Shown piece after piece: positions 18,461-27,598 of a stretch of 64,000 nucleotides of DNA (positions within the stretch are counted from its first letter, which is position 1; the number at the start of each line of letters is the position of its first letter). Under the pieces are notes generated by a model. It was given only the letters and a program-made list of their open reading frames with translations. It ran no database searches and was not told the DNA's origin. Position numbers and translations under genes: made by a program. This DNA is from an uncultured Pelagibacteraceae bacterium (GTDB taxonomy: Bacteria; Pseudomonadota; Alphaproteobacteria; Pelagibacterales; Pelagibacteraceae): assembly GCA_902535255.1 (NCBI GenBank), contig CACASQ010000001.1, forward strand, positions 124,001 through 188,000. Direction: 5' to 3'.

Positions 18461-19564
18461 TTACAGTTCTTTGTAATTACCTTTGCTCCACTCATAAAAT
18501 ACGTAACCTGGTAAGCTCACGTCACCTTTTTTATCAAAGCTTAGTGAACCAATTACAGTATCGAACTTACCTTTTCTCATTACTTTAAGAACCTTAGCAG
18601 GGTCGTTTGATCCAGCTTGGTTAGCAGCTTGTTCAAATACTTGTAAAGCAGCGTATGAGTAAAGAACATAACCTTCTGGCTCAATACCAGCAGCTTTAAA
18701 TTCTTTTACAACATCTGCAGCAGCAGGGTTATTTCTTGGGTCTGGAGAGAAAGTCATTAAAGTACCTTCACCTGCATTTCCTGTAATATCCCAATACTCA
18801 GCTGTAACTAATGCGTCACCGCTGATTAATTTAGTTTTCATACCTTGATCTCTCATTTGTCTTACGATCAAACCACCTTCTGTGTGGTAACCACCAAGAT
18901 ATACTGCATCAATGTTGTTAGCTTTTAATTTTGAAACTAAAGCAGAATAGTCTTTCTCACCTGCTGTGTAAGCTTCGTACATAGCTTCTTTAAGGCCAGC
19001 TTTCTTCATGTTTTTTCTAGTCGCGTCTGCTAAACCTTTTCCATAAGCAGTTTTATCATGAAGGATAGCTACTTTTTTACCTTTGTAGTTTTCAGCTAAG
19101 AATTTACCAGCAACTTCACCTTGCTGATCATCTCGACCACAAACTCTAAAAGTATATTTACCACCTTTATCCGTCAACGCTGGATTTGTTGAAGCTGGTG
19201 AAACTTGAATAATTCCCTCTTCATTATAAACCGCAGAAGCTGGAATTGAAGAACCAGAGCAGAAGTGACCTGCAACATAAGCTACACCTTGACCAGCAAA
19301 TTTGTTGGCTACAGCAACAGCTTGTTTTGGATCGCAAGCATCGTCTCCGATTTCTAATTTAACTTTCTCACCATTAATTCCACCTTTTTTGTTAACGTGC
19401 TTTAACCACATTTCAGCACCAGCTTTTAGCTGAGAACCAAATGAAGCGTACTGACCAGACATAGGTCCAGCAGAAGCAACAACAACGTCAGCTTTAGCTG
19501 ATACTGTTGCAAGCATTAATGTTCCGGCAATTAATGAAAGAAGTTTATTGAACGTTCTTAACAT
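18461..19564 (-). CDS. livK: Branched-chain amino-acid ABC transporter, substrate-binding protein
   Basis: The 367-residue periplasmic binding protein has a signal peptide cleaved probably after AKA (residue 25). The mature protein begins DVVVASAGPMSGQYASFG, as in LivK/LivJ, and contains HFCSGSSIPASAVYNEEGI in the binding-cleft region. It delivers amino acids to LivHMGF. It lies at the end of the liv operon but has its own promoter-like leader, which shares a TTAATTAA-rich block with two other binding-protein genes in this window. A terminator follows it. Confidence 0.95.
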   Translation of the reverse strand: MLRTFNKLLSLIAGTLMLATVSAKADVVVASAGPMSGQYASFGSQLKAGAEMWLKHVNKKGGINGEKVKLEIGDDACDPKQAVAVANKFAGQGVAYVAGHFCSGSSIPASAVYNEEGIIQVSPASTNPALTDKGGKYTFRVCGRDDQQGEVAGKFLAENYKGKKVAILHDKTAYGKGLADATRKNMKKAGLKEAMYEAYTAGEKDYSALVSKLKANNIDAVYLGGYHTEGGLIVRQMRDQGMKTKLISGDALVTAEYWDITGNAGEGTLMTFSPDPRNNPAAADVVKEFKAAGIEPEGYVLYSYAALQVFEQAANQAGSNDPAKVLKVMRKGKFDTVIGSLSFDKKGDVSLPGYVFYEWSKGNYKEL

Positions 19565-19630
19565 ATTATTTCCCTTTGTTGTTAATTAATTAATTACCAT
19601 TATTGAACACCTTAATTCCAATATTGTAAA
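19565..19630 (-). promoter_or_regulatory. livK promoter and shared TTAATTAA leader
   Basis: On the minus strand, TTTACA (19625-19630) and TTCAAT (19602-19607) are 17 bases apart and form a weak sigma-70-like promoter. The short 5' leader then contains a TTAATTAATTAATTAA-type block, AACAACA, and an AAGGGAAATAAT ribosome binding site directly before the ATG. The same order of elements occurs before tctC and the second binding-protein gene. Confidence 0.5.
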
Positions 19631-19642
19631 TATGAAAAAAAG

Positions 19643-20362
19643 TTAATTTTTTGCCCCACCTTCGAGATAAGCGGCTTGTATATCTTTATTTTTAAGTAAC
19701 TCTTGACCAGGACCCTTAATGGTCACCTTCCCGTTTACTAAAACATATGCTCTATCAGCAAGCTCCAAAGCCTTTTTGGCATTTTGCTCTACTAAAAAAA
19801 TAGTAACGTTTTTTTCTTTGTTAATATTTTTTATTGAAACAAATATTTGATTTACCAGTTTTGGAGCTATTCCAAGCGAAGGTTCATCTAATAAAAGTAC
19901 TTTGGGTTTACTCATTAATGCTCTTCCTATCGCCAGCATTTGTTGTTCTCCGCCAGAAAGTGTTCCGCCTCTTTGAGTTTTTCTATCACTTAATACAGGA
20001 AATAAATCGTAAACTTCCTTAATGTCATTTTCAAAATACTTCCCTTTTTCATTGGCATGAGCGCCTAATCTTAAATTTTCTTCTACAGTTAACCTTGAAA
20101 ATATTCTTCTTCCTTCAGGAACTTGACAAATACCCATATCAACAATTTTATGGGGTTGTATGTTCTCAATATTCTCACCGTTAAAAACTATATTTCCTCT
20201 TTTAGCTTTATTCACCCCGCTAATAGTCATAAGTAAAGTTGATTTGCCTGCTCCGTTAGAGCCAATTAAAGAAACAATTTCACCATCATTTACATCAAGG
20301 TCAACACCTCTAAGTGCTTGAATTTTTCCGTAAAAAGTTTCAACATTAGAAATCTTAAGCAT
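19643..20362 (-). CDS. livF: Branched-chain amino-acid ABC transporter ATP-binding protein
   Basis: A 239-residue ABC ATPase with Walker A GSNGAGKST (residues 34-42), signature LSGGEQQML, and Walker B KVLLLDEPSLG followed by the H-loop region. The length, and PEGRRIFSRLTVEENL after the Q-loop, are characteristic of LivF. It energises amino-acid uptake with LivG. Its ATG overlaps the livG stop by one base. Confidence 0.95.
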   Translation of the reverse strand: MLKISNVETFYGKIQALRGVDLDVNDGEIVSLIGSNGAGKSTLLMTISGVNKAKRGNIVFNGENIENIQPHKIVDMGICQVPEGRRIFSRLTVEENLRLGAHANEKGKYFENDIKEVYDLFPVLSDRKTQRGGTLSGGEQQMLAIGRALMSKPKVLLLDEPSLGIAPKLVNQIFVSIKNINKEKNVTIFLVEQNAKKALELADRAYVLVNGKVTIKGPGQELLKNKDIQAAYLEGGAKN

Positions 20363-21153
20363 TATTCATCCACTCCTAGGTAAGCTTCAATTACCTCTTT
20401 ACTATTTTTAGTTTGATTAGCTGTTCCTTCAAATATTTTTTTACCATAATTTAAAACAACAACATGGTCTGAAATTCCCATCACTACACTCATATCATGT
20501 TCAATTAATAAAATTCCTGTTTGTTTTTCCGTTTTAATAAATTTTAAAAGTTTATTTAGTTCAGCTGACTCTTTTGGATTTAATCCTGCAGCTGGTTCAT
20601 CTAGGCACAATAACCTTGGTTCAATACACATAGCACGAACAATTTCTAATTTTCTTTGATCCCCGTAAGGTAGATCACCTGCATTATCATCTGCTCTATG
20701 AGTTAAACCAATAATATCTAACCAGTACTTCGCTTTATCAACTGCCAGCTGTTCTTTATCTCTATAGGTTTTAAGATTAAGTAAACCAAATAAAGAGTAA
20801 CCAGAAGCTACCATTAATTCATTATGTTGAGCGACTAGCAAATTTTCAAGAACTGACATTGCTGGAAATAATCTAATATTTTGAAAAGTTCTAGCTACTT
20901 TTGCTACATAAGCAATTTTAAAATCTGTATATTTTCTTAATGAAATTTTGCTATCCTCTTTGTGTAAAAACATTTGACCATTGGTAGGCTTATAAAATCC
21001 TGTTAGGCAATTAAATACAGTAGTTTTTCCTGCACCGTTAGGTCCAATGATGGAAGTAATTTGATTATTTTTTGCATCAAAACTTAAATCATCTATTGCT
21101 GTCAAGCCACCGAACTTCATTGTTAAATTTTCTACTGATAATAAATTGCTCAT
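20362..21153 (-). CDS. livG: Branched-chain amino-acid ABC transporter ATP-binding protein
   Basis: A 263-residue ABC ATPase with Walker A GPNGAGKTT (residues 37-45), a VARTFQNIRLFPAMSVLENL segment, and LLCLDEPAAGLNPKE as Walker B, all typical of LivG. The ABC signature is degenerate (PYGDQRKLEI), as is usual in LivG. It overlaps livM by four bases and livF by one. Confidence 0.95.
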   Translation of the reverse strand: MSNLLSVENLTMKFGGLTAIDDLSFDAKNNQITSIIGPNGAGKTTVFNCLTGFYKPTNGQMFLHKEDSKISLRKYTDFKIAYVAKVARTFQNIRLFPAMSVLENLLVAQHNELMVASGYSLFGLLNLKTYRDKEQLAVDKAKYWLDIIGLTHRADDNAGDLPYGDQRKLEIVRAMCIEPRLLCLDEPAAGLNPKESAELNKLLKFIKTEKQTGILLIEHDMSVVMGISDHVVVLNYGKKIFEGTANQTKNSKEVIEAYLGVDE

Positions 21154-22418
21154 TTCTTATCTCCATGCATAAGAATAGTTGGCTTCCTATTTGCTAATAT
21201 TCCTTTTGGTTTAAACACCATAATTAAAACCATCGCTCCACCAAAAGCGATCATTCTATATTGCTCTAAGTCTCTGAACATTTCTGTTATTCCAATTAAG
21301 AAAATTGATGCTAGAACTACTCCGGTTTGTGAACCCATGCCGCCTAATACAACAATAGCAACAATAATTGCGGACTCAATAAATGTGAAACTTTCTGGAC
21401 TTATAAATGCTTGTCGTGTTGCAAAAAATGAACCAGCGAAACCACCAAACATAGCTCCAATTGCAAAAGCAGTTAGTTTTGTATTTGTGGGATTAACTCC
21501 TAAGGATTTACAAGCAATTTCATCTTCTCTTAAGGCCTCCCAGGCTCTACCAACAGGAAGTTTTCTTATCTTCAGCGTAAAGTAATTTGTAATTAAGGCT
21601 AATACTAAAATTAAATAGTATAAAAATATTATTCGATGCATTGTTGAATATTCAAGATTGAAAAATAAATGAAAACTTGTTTCCCCTTCATCTGGAGATC
21701 TTTTAAAAGGTAATCCGAAAAATGATGGTCGCGGTATGCCTGTTATTCCGTCAGGCCCATTAGTTACTTCATACCAATTTATTAAAATAATTCTTATAAT
21801 TTCTCCAAATCCTAAAGTTACTATTGCAAGGTAATCTCCTCTTAATCGTAAAACAGGAAAGCCAAGTAAAATTCCGAAAAAAGCTGCAAATACTCCAGCT
21901 AAAGGTAAACAAATCCAAAAAGACCAACCGAACGTAGTGGCAATCAGTGCGTAAGAATAGGCGCCGACTGCATAAAAAGCTACATAACCTAAATCAAGAA
22001 GACCTGCTAAGCCGACTACAATATTTAAACCCCATCCTAACATGATATAAGTTAAAATCATTATTGCTACATCCATAAAGTATCTGTCAGTAAATGGTAG
22101 AAACGGAAATACTGCTGCAAACAAAATGCCGGTAATTGCAAAATGTTTAGCTTTATTCTCGGTAATACTAGAAAACTTTGATGACAAAATTGAAAAAATT
22201 TTAAATTCTGTTCTTCTTGCAGAATTAATATTAATTAAAAATCTTCCTAAAATACATAATCCAACAAGTAAAAAAACTACTCCCCATTGTGGAGTTATGA
22301 AAAGCCCTTCACCTTTTGATACAGTTCTTAAACCTACTATTGGACCAAACAAAGCTAAAGCAATTAATCCTGTAAATAAACTATCTTTAAATGACTGAAT
22401 GATATCTTTCTTTTCCAT
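21150..22418 (-). CDS. livM: Branched-chain amino-acid ABC transporter permease
   Basis: The 422-residue permease has an N-terminal extension of several helices before the conserved LivM core. The core includes GLAGLLDLGYVAFYAVGAY, LRLRGDYLAIVTLGFGEI, NGPDGITGIP and a REDEIACKSLGVN coupling-helix segment that docks on the ATPases. Its start overlaps the livH stop by one base. Confidence 0.94.
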   Translation of the reverse strand: MEKKDIIQSFKDSLFTGLIALALFGPIVGLRTVSKGEGLFITPQWGVVFLLVGLCILGRFLININSARRTEFKIFSILSSKFSSITENKAKHFAITGILFAAVFPFLPFTDRYFMDVAIMILTYIMLGWGLNIVVGLAGLLDLGYVAFYAVGAYSYALIATTFGWSFWICLPLAGVFAAFFGILLGFPVLRLRGDYLAIVTLGFGEIIRIILINWYEVTNGPDGITGIPRPSFFGLPFKRSPDEGETSFHLFFNLEYSTMHRIIFLYYLILVLALITNYFTLKIRKLPVGRAWEALREDEIACKSLGVNPTNTKLTAFAIGAMFGGFAGSFFATRQAFISPESFTFIESAIIVAIVVLGGMGSQTGVVLASIFLIGITEMFRDLEQYRMIAFGGAMVLIMVFKPKGILANRKPTILMHGDKK

Positions 22419-23329
22419 TAAACTTTCTCGATGTCAGGTTTTCCAAGAAATCCAGTTGGAAAGAAAATTAAAACTACAATTAAAACACTAAAAGCTGCAA
22501 CATCTTTATATTCAAGTGAGACATATCCAGCCCAGAAGGTTTCTATAAGTCCGATTAATAAGCCACCCAACATTGCTCCAGGCAACGATCCTATTCCGCC
22601 TAATACTGCAGCTGTAAAAGCTTTTATACCAGCTAAAAATCCTATGTAAAAATCAATTACACCATAATAAAGTACAAACATCATTCCTGCTACTGAAGCT
22701 AAAGAAGATCCAATTATAAATGTAATTGAAATTGTTCTATCAACATTAATTCCAAGTAAAGCGGTCATTGTTCTATCTTGTTCACATGCTCTTTGTGCTC
22801 TACCTAAATCAGTTTTTGTGATTAAATATGTAAAAATTCCCATTAAAATAATTGTTAATACAACAATAAAAATTTGGAGATAACTCACCGTAACAATAAA
22901 TTCTGAACTCTTAAAAAACTCTAATCCTCCCGAAAATAATGGCTGCATTGGTTTTACTCTTGCACCTTGAGAAACTTGGACATAGTTTTGTAATACGATC
23001 GACATACCTAAAGCAGAAATAAGAGGAGCTAATCTAAAAGATCCTCTTAATGGTTTGTAAGCTAATTTTTCAACTGTCCATCCATAGCAAGCTGTGAAAA
23101 GCATAGCTATTAGTAAAACTAAAAGTAAAATAATTGGCAATGCCACCCCAGTTAAACCAAAGATAATAAAAGATATTAAAGCAACAAAAGCTCCGATCAT
23201 AAAGATGTCTCCATGGGCAAAGTTAATCATTCCAATGATTCCGTACACCATGGTGTAACCAATCGCGATTAATCCATAGATCGAACCTAGAGTAATCCCA
23301 TTAACTAATTGTTGTATAAAATATTCCAT
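22418..23329 (-). CDS. livH: Branched-chain amino-acid ABC transporter permease
   Basis: The 303-residue permease shows the LivH pattern, with LVNGITLGSIYGLIAIGYTMVYG at the N-terminus, INFAHGDIFMIGA, and an RACEQDRTMTALLGIN coupling segment. It forms the membrane channel with LivM. The ProC-like gene ends 3 bases upstream, so the transporter is probably transcribed from a promoter ahead of that gene. Confidence 0.94.
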   Translation of the reverse strand: MEYFIQQLVNGITLGSIYGLIAIGYTMVYGIIGMINFAHGDIFMIGAFVALISFIIFGLTGVALPIILLLVLLIAMLFTACYGWTVEKLAYKPLRGSFRLAPLISALGMSIVLQNYVQVSQGARVKPMQPLFSGGLEFFKSSEFIVTVSYLQIFIVVLTIILMGIFTYLITKTDLGRAQRACEQDRTMTALLGINVDRTISITFIIGSSLASVAGMMFVLYYGVIDFYIGFLAGIKAFTAAVLGGIGSLPGAMLGGLLIGLIETFWAGYVSLEYKDVAAFSVLIVVLIFFPTGFLGKPDIEKV

Positions 23330-23332
23330 GAT

Positions 23333-24097
23333 TTACTTACTTACTCTTTTATTTATGTTTTCAAGAGCTTTGGTGAACTTAGTAAAGAATTTTTCTTTTT
23401 TCAATTCATTAAGAACCTGCATATTTAAGCCTTTTGGGGTTTGTGAGTCCGCTACGAGTTTTTCAAATCCTTGAGATGATTTATTTAAAGCATCCTGACT
23501 TAAAGCTAAAAATAGTTCAGCTATATACGTATCAGCTTGTTTTTTATTAATACCCTTTTTACTTAACCATTTAGAGCTCGTATTAAGCATCTCATAGTAT
23601 GTGGCCATTAAAGAAGCTGTAGACCAAAACTTGTAGCTTAGTTTTTCATTTCTTACCTCTAAAACTTGCCCTAAATGTTTAAAAATATTTTTAGCAAATA
23701 TACTTGGCGGACAGACAATAACTGGTCCTTTTTTAATTTCGATTGGAGGCAAAGGTATAGCTCTCACGATATTTTTATTCTTTGTAATTTTTTGAAGTTT
23801 ATTCAAATTGATAGTCGAAATAAGACTTATTATTTTTTTATTTTTTGAAAATTTTAATTTAGGTAATATTCTATTGCCAACATTAGGTGTTATACCTAAT
23901 ATTACTACTGAGGATTTATCTATTATTTCCTGATTATTATTCAATACTTTTATTTTTCTGTAACTTTTAGATAGTTTTTTAGCTATGTTTCTATTTCTTG
24001 AAGATATATAAATTCTCTTAATTTTTAGTTTTGATTTAAAAATACCAAAAATTATTGACGATGAAATTTTACCAATTCCTATAAATCCTAAAATCAT
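23333..24097 (-). CDS. Pyrroline-5-carboxylate reductase-like NAD(P)-binding protein
   Basis: This 254-residue protein begins with a Rossmann motif (ILGFIGIGKISSSII) and has a central GITPNVGNRILP segment and a RAIPLPPIEI stretch, like members of the ProC (P5CR) superfamily. The C-terminal dimerisation helices include FLALSQDALNKSSQGFEKLVADSQTPKGLN, close to the family's TPGG-type motif. It may be a true P5CR or a paralogue acting on another imino or beta-dicarbonyl substrate. Its place at the head of the liv operon hints at a link to amino-acid catabolism. Only 5 bases separate its ATG from the divergent permease gene. Confidence 0.72.
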   Translation of the reverse strand: MILGFIGIGKISSSIIFGIFKSKLKIKRIYISSRNRNIAKKLSKSYRKIKVLNNNQEIIDKSSVVILGITPNVGNRILPKLKFSKNKKIISLISTINLNKLQKITKNKNIVRAIPLPPIEIKKGPVIVCPPSIFAKNIFKHLGQVLEVRNEKLSYKFWSTASLMATYYEMLNTSSKWLSKKGINKKQADTYIAELFLALSQDALNKSSQGFEKLVADSQTPKGLNMQVLNELKKEKFFTKFTKALENINKRVSK

Positions 24098-24102
24098 AAA
24101 TT

Positions 24103-25176
24103 ATGCAGAATAACCAAGCTATTCCTTTTAATAAAGAAAATTTTAAACAGATATTTTCAATATCGTTTATATCTGTCATCATAATATCAATACCAAGTGC
24201 TATTATAGCTGAATATTTTAATATTCCTTTAGCCTGGTTCTTAGGGCCAATGCTAGTAACTTCTTTGGCTTCATTAATGGGTCTTAAAACCAAAATGCCA
24301 AGGCTGGTATTATCTTCGATATTAATAATTCTTGGTCTTTATATTGGTAACTACATAGACAAAAATTTGTTTAATCAAATGCAAGATTGGATCTGGACCT
24401 CTTTTATAATGTTAATTTATATAATTTTATGTGTTCTGATCGTTTCAAAATATTTAGAAAAGTTTTCAAAATATGATAAAAAAACTTCTATTTTTTCAGC
24501 TGCACCCGGTGCATTAGGTCCACTGATGATATTGGCGGAAGATTCAAAAACAGATCTCAGCCAAGTTGCTACATCTCATCTAATAAGATTAATTATTATA
24601 ATTACAGTTTTTCCATTTATCGTAAATAGTTTTTACAATGTAGATGGTATAAATTTTGATGAAAGAGTAATTGATAATCAAAATTTATATCACTTAATTA
24701 TTTTAATCATATTATCAGTAATTTTAATTTTGTTTTTTGAAAAGATAAAAGTGCCAGCTGCTTTATTAACTGGAACTTTAGTAGCAAGTGGTTTGCTACA
24801 AATCACAGAGGTTGCAAGTTATCAAATATCTCCTGACATTATTGACTATTGTTTATTAATTTTAGGTGCTTCAGTGGGATGCAGATTTGCTGACAAAACA
24901 TTCAACGAAATAGGAAGAAATGCTCTTCACAGTTTTGTAGCAACTTTATTGTTGGTAATATTGGGCATCACAGCAGCGGTTGTCGCAGGATTAGTAATTG
25001 ACAAAAACTTCTTTACTTTACTGTTATCATATTGCCCTGGAGGGATTTATGAAGTTGCGGTGATAGCAATTTTCTTTGATTTAGATCCTGAGTTTGTCTC
25101 TTTTCATCATATCATTCGATTATTGATGATACTGTTCATAGTGCCTATAATACTGAGATTTTTGAGAAAAACCTGA
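24103..25176 (+). CDS. AbrB-family membrane protein
   Basis: The 357-residue membrane protein has about ten helices in two halves, each with a PLAWFLGPML- or PAALLTGTLVASGLL-type motif. It also has FSAAPGALGPLMILAEDS and SYCPGGIYEVAVIAIFFDLDPEFVSFHHIIRLLMI. This is the AbrB membrane-protein family, once called ammonia-monooxygenase-like, whose function is uncertain but probably transport or regulation of small molecules. It diverges from the ProC-like gene, so its promoter must lie within that gene's 5' end. Confidence 0.82.
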   Translation: MQNNQAIPFNKENFKQIFSISFISVIIISIPSAIIAEYFNIPLAWFLGPMLVTSLASLMGLKTKMPRLVLSSILIILGLYIGNYIDKNLFNQMQDWIWTSFIMLIYIILCVLIVSKYLEKFSKYDKKTSIFSAAPGALGPLMILAEDSKTDLSQVATSHLIRLIIIITVFPFIVNSFYNVDGINFDERVIDNQNLYHLIILIILSVILILFFEKIKVPAALLTGTLVASGLLQITEVASYQISPDIIDYCLLILGASVGCRFADKTFNEIGRNALHSFVATLLLVILGITAAVVAGLVIDKNFFTLLLSYCPGGIYEVAVIAIFFDLDPEFVSFHHIIRLLMILFIVPIILRFLRKT

Positions 25177-25227
25177 ATTAAACTATATTTTTTTGACTTT
25201 AATACCTAATCATTCTAACTTTTTCAA

Positions 25228-25614
25228 ATGTCAAATGTTTTAGACTTAATAGGAAGAATTTTTATCTCGGCTTTATTTTTAATATCTGCCTTTAATAAAA
25301 TTTTTAATTTAGGTAGCTCCATGGGTTGGATGGAAAGTTTTGGAGTTCCTGGGTTTCTAATTTTCCCTGCTATTGCAATCGAATTAATTTTACCTGTTCT
25401 TGTAATCGTAGGTTATCAAGCGAGAATTGCAGCAGGAATTCTATCAATTTTCTGTTTAGCTACTGCATTTATTTTCCATTTTGATATTTCAGATCAGATG
25501 CAGTTTATTTTATTTTTAAAGAATATCGGATTAGCTGGTGGGTTTTTGTTTATTGTAGCTAATGGTACTAAAGATTGGGCTGTTGATAGAGAAAAGAAAT
25601 ACGTTAGATTATAA
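25228..25614 (+). CDS. DoxX-family membrane protein
   Basis: A 128-residue, four-helix membrane protein with the DoxX signature: IGRIFISALFLISAFNKI at the N-terminus, GWMESFGVPGF, AIAIELILPVLVIVGYQ, and HFDISDQMQFILFLKNIGLAGGFL with the typical HF..D...Q pattern. DoxX proteins act in redox or sulfur-related membrane processes, but this one's role is unknown. Its stop overlaps the tctA stop tail to tail by six bases. Confidence 0.88.
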   Translation: MSNVLDLIGRIFISALFLISAFNKIFNLGSSMGWMESFGVPGFLIFPAIAIELILPVLVIVGYQARIAAGILSIFCLATAFIFHFDISDQMQFILFLKNIGLAGGFLFIVANGTKDWAVDREKKYVRL

Positions 25615-27108
25615 TTTTTTTTTAAAACTATTATACATTTGCCATCCCACTATAGTAATAATAACAATCATAATACAGAGAGTTAATGGTCTGTCCCATA
25701 AGAACGACCACGACCCGTCACTTATTAGTAATGATCTCCTTAAATTTTCTTCCATAAGACCTCCAAGCACGAAGGCTAAAATTAAAGGTGGCATTGGAAA
25801 ATCATAAAGCCTTAGAATTGTGGCTATAACCGCTATACCTATCATTAAAAATATATCAAAGTTGTTAAATGACATTAGATAAATACCAGTTACTGAAAAA
25901 AACAAAATCATTGGTATTAAGAATGTCTTCGGAACTGCTAATATTCTAGCAATATAAGGTATTAACGGAAGATTGAGAATTAAAAGAACAACCATTCCTA
26001 TGTACATTGACATAATAACAGACCAAAAAATATCTGGATTAGTTTGGTATAATCTTGGTCCTGGCTGAATACCAAATCCTAATAATGCGCCTAACATAAC
26101 AGCTGTGGTACCACTTCCTGGAATACCTAAGGTTAACAAAGGCACAAAAGATCCTGAGCAAGCTGCATTATTAGCTGTCTCTGGTGCGGATAAACCTTGC
26201 ACACTTCCTTTACCAAATTTTTCTTTTTCTTCGCTTTTAACAAAATTTCTTTCCATCCCATAAGCTAAAAAAGATGCGATAGTTGCTCCAGCTCCAGGTA
26301 ATACTCCTATTATAAATCCTAATATAGAAGATCGAGGAATAGTAGCAGCCATTTGTTTGGTTTCCTCTTTATTTACTTTAATAGATCCTAAATCTGTTAA
26401 TGAAATTTGTTTTGCAGCTTTGGAGGGATCATTGCCTTTTATAATTATCGTTAGAGCCTCGCTCATAGCAAATGTTGCCATTACGACTAAAACGAAGCTA
26501 ATTCCATCTGATAAATTCATATTATTAAATGTAAATCTTGGAATATCAGACAAAGTATCTTGACCTACGGAGGCAAGCATCAAGCCAAAAACACACATCA
26601 TCATAGCTTTTAAAAAATTTCCTTTTGAGGAAAAAGCAGCAACTGCTGTTAAGCCTAATATCATTAAACCAAAATAATCTGGAGATCTAAAAGATAAACT
26701 AATTTTTGATAAACTTGGAGCAGCTATTAATAAAAAAATTGCTGAAATTGTTCCGCCTGCAAAAGAACTGTAAGCAGCGATAGCTAATGCCTTACCTGCT
26801 TTTCCTTTTTGCGCCATTGGATAACCATCAAAAGATGTAGCTACTGTGCCTGGAACACCAGGAGCGTTAATTAAAATTGAAGAGGTCGAGCCGCCAAACA
26901 CTGCGCCATAGTAAACTCCAGCCATTAAAATTAGTCCAGTTGCAGGATCAAAGCCGTATGTAATTGGTATCATCAAGGCTATTGCTGTCATTGGGCCTAA
27001 ACCTGGAAGCATTCCAATTATTGTTCCAGCAAAACATCCTATCATTACCATTATTAGGTTTTGTAAAGATAAAGCAGTTTTTATTCCGATTAAAATTCCT
27101 TCAATCAT
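25609..27108 (-). CDS. tctA: Tripartite tricarboxylate transporter, large permease
   Basis: The 499-residue TctA subunit has the conserved GTIIGMLPGLGPMTAIALMIP segment near the N-terminus, YYGAVFGGSTSSILINAPG, and the repeat counterpart GFIIGVLPGAGATIASFLAYG, with about twelve helices. TTT systems drive uptake of carboxylates using a periplasmic binding protein and an ion gradient. The downstream order from glaH through tctC and tctB suggests a C5 dicarboxylate such as glutarate as the substrate. The start overlaps the tctB stop by four bases. Confidence 0.93.
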   Translation of the reverse strand: MIEGILIGIKTALSLQNLIMVMIGCFAGTIIGMLPGLGPMTAIALMIPITYGFDPATGLILMAGVYYGAVFGGSTSSILINAPGVPGTVATSFDGYPMAQKGKAGKALAIAAYSSFAGGTISAIFLLIAAPSLSKISLSFRSPDYFGLMILGLTAVAAFSSKGNFLKAMMMCVFGLMLASVGQDTLSDIPRFTFNNMNLSDGISFVLVVMATFAMSEALTIIIKGNDPSKAAKQISLTDLGSIKVNKEETKQMAATIPRSSILGFIIGVLPGAGATIASFLAYGMERNFVKSEEKEKFGKGSVQGLSAPETANNAACSGSFVPLLTLGIPGSGTTAVMLGALLGFGIQPGPRLYQTNPDIFWSVIMSMYIGMVVLLILNLPLIPYIARILAVPKTFLIPMILFFSVTGIYLMSFNNFDIFLMIGIAVIATILRLYDFPMPPLILAFVLGGLMEENLRRSLLISDGSWSFLWDRPLTLCIMIVIITIVGWQMYNSFKKKL

Positions 27109-27575
27109 CCCATAATTCCTAAATATTTTAACAACGGATCTCTAAGATAAACTTGTAGTACTCCATGAAGTAAATACATAAATATTGCTACAAAAGGAAA
27201 AGAAAAAATTACGATATACGTCCATCTTCTTTCTCCTAAAAAGTAGTATGAAAAGACTAAAAAAAGTGAAGTTGATAAAAAGAAACCAACTTTAAGTATT
27301 GTAGCTCCGTAAACAATCATAGTTAACACTAATAAAATTGTCTTTTTAAATTCTAAATATGTGGGGTCAACCTCGATTGGTTTTTGATCCGGTAAAACAA
27401 TCTTCAAACCTGAAAAAAACATTCCTGCATAACCTAAGTAAATAGGAAAAGTTTTGGCATTAAAAGGTGCCCCTTCATCAAAGGCAAAAACTTGTATTTG
27501 ATGGGCAGAATATAAGTAAAATGCTGATAAAACAAAGAAGAGCAGCGAAATAATTTTAACAGAATTTATTTTCAC
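27105..27575 (-). CDS. tctB: Tripartite tricarboxylate transporter, small permease
   Basis: A 156-residue, four-helix membrane protein of the TctB family: a hydrophobic N-terminus, then FPIYLGYAGMFFSGL, and a C-terminal RWTYIVIFSFPFVAIFMYLLHGVLQVYL. It pairs with TctA. The start codon is GTG, supported by an AAGGAAG ribosome binding site at good spacing and by the position just after tctC. Confidence 0.85.
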   Translation of the reverse strand: MKINSVKIISLLFFVLSAFYLYSAHQIQVFAFDEGAPFNAKTFPIYLGYAGMFFSGLKIVLPDQKPIEVDPTYLEFKKTILLVLTMIVYGATILKVGFFLSTSLFLVFSYYFLGERRWTYIVIFSFPFVAIFMYLLHGVLQVYLRDPLLKYLGIMG

Positions 27576-27598
27576 TGCTCTTCCTTAAAGTTAATAAA

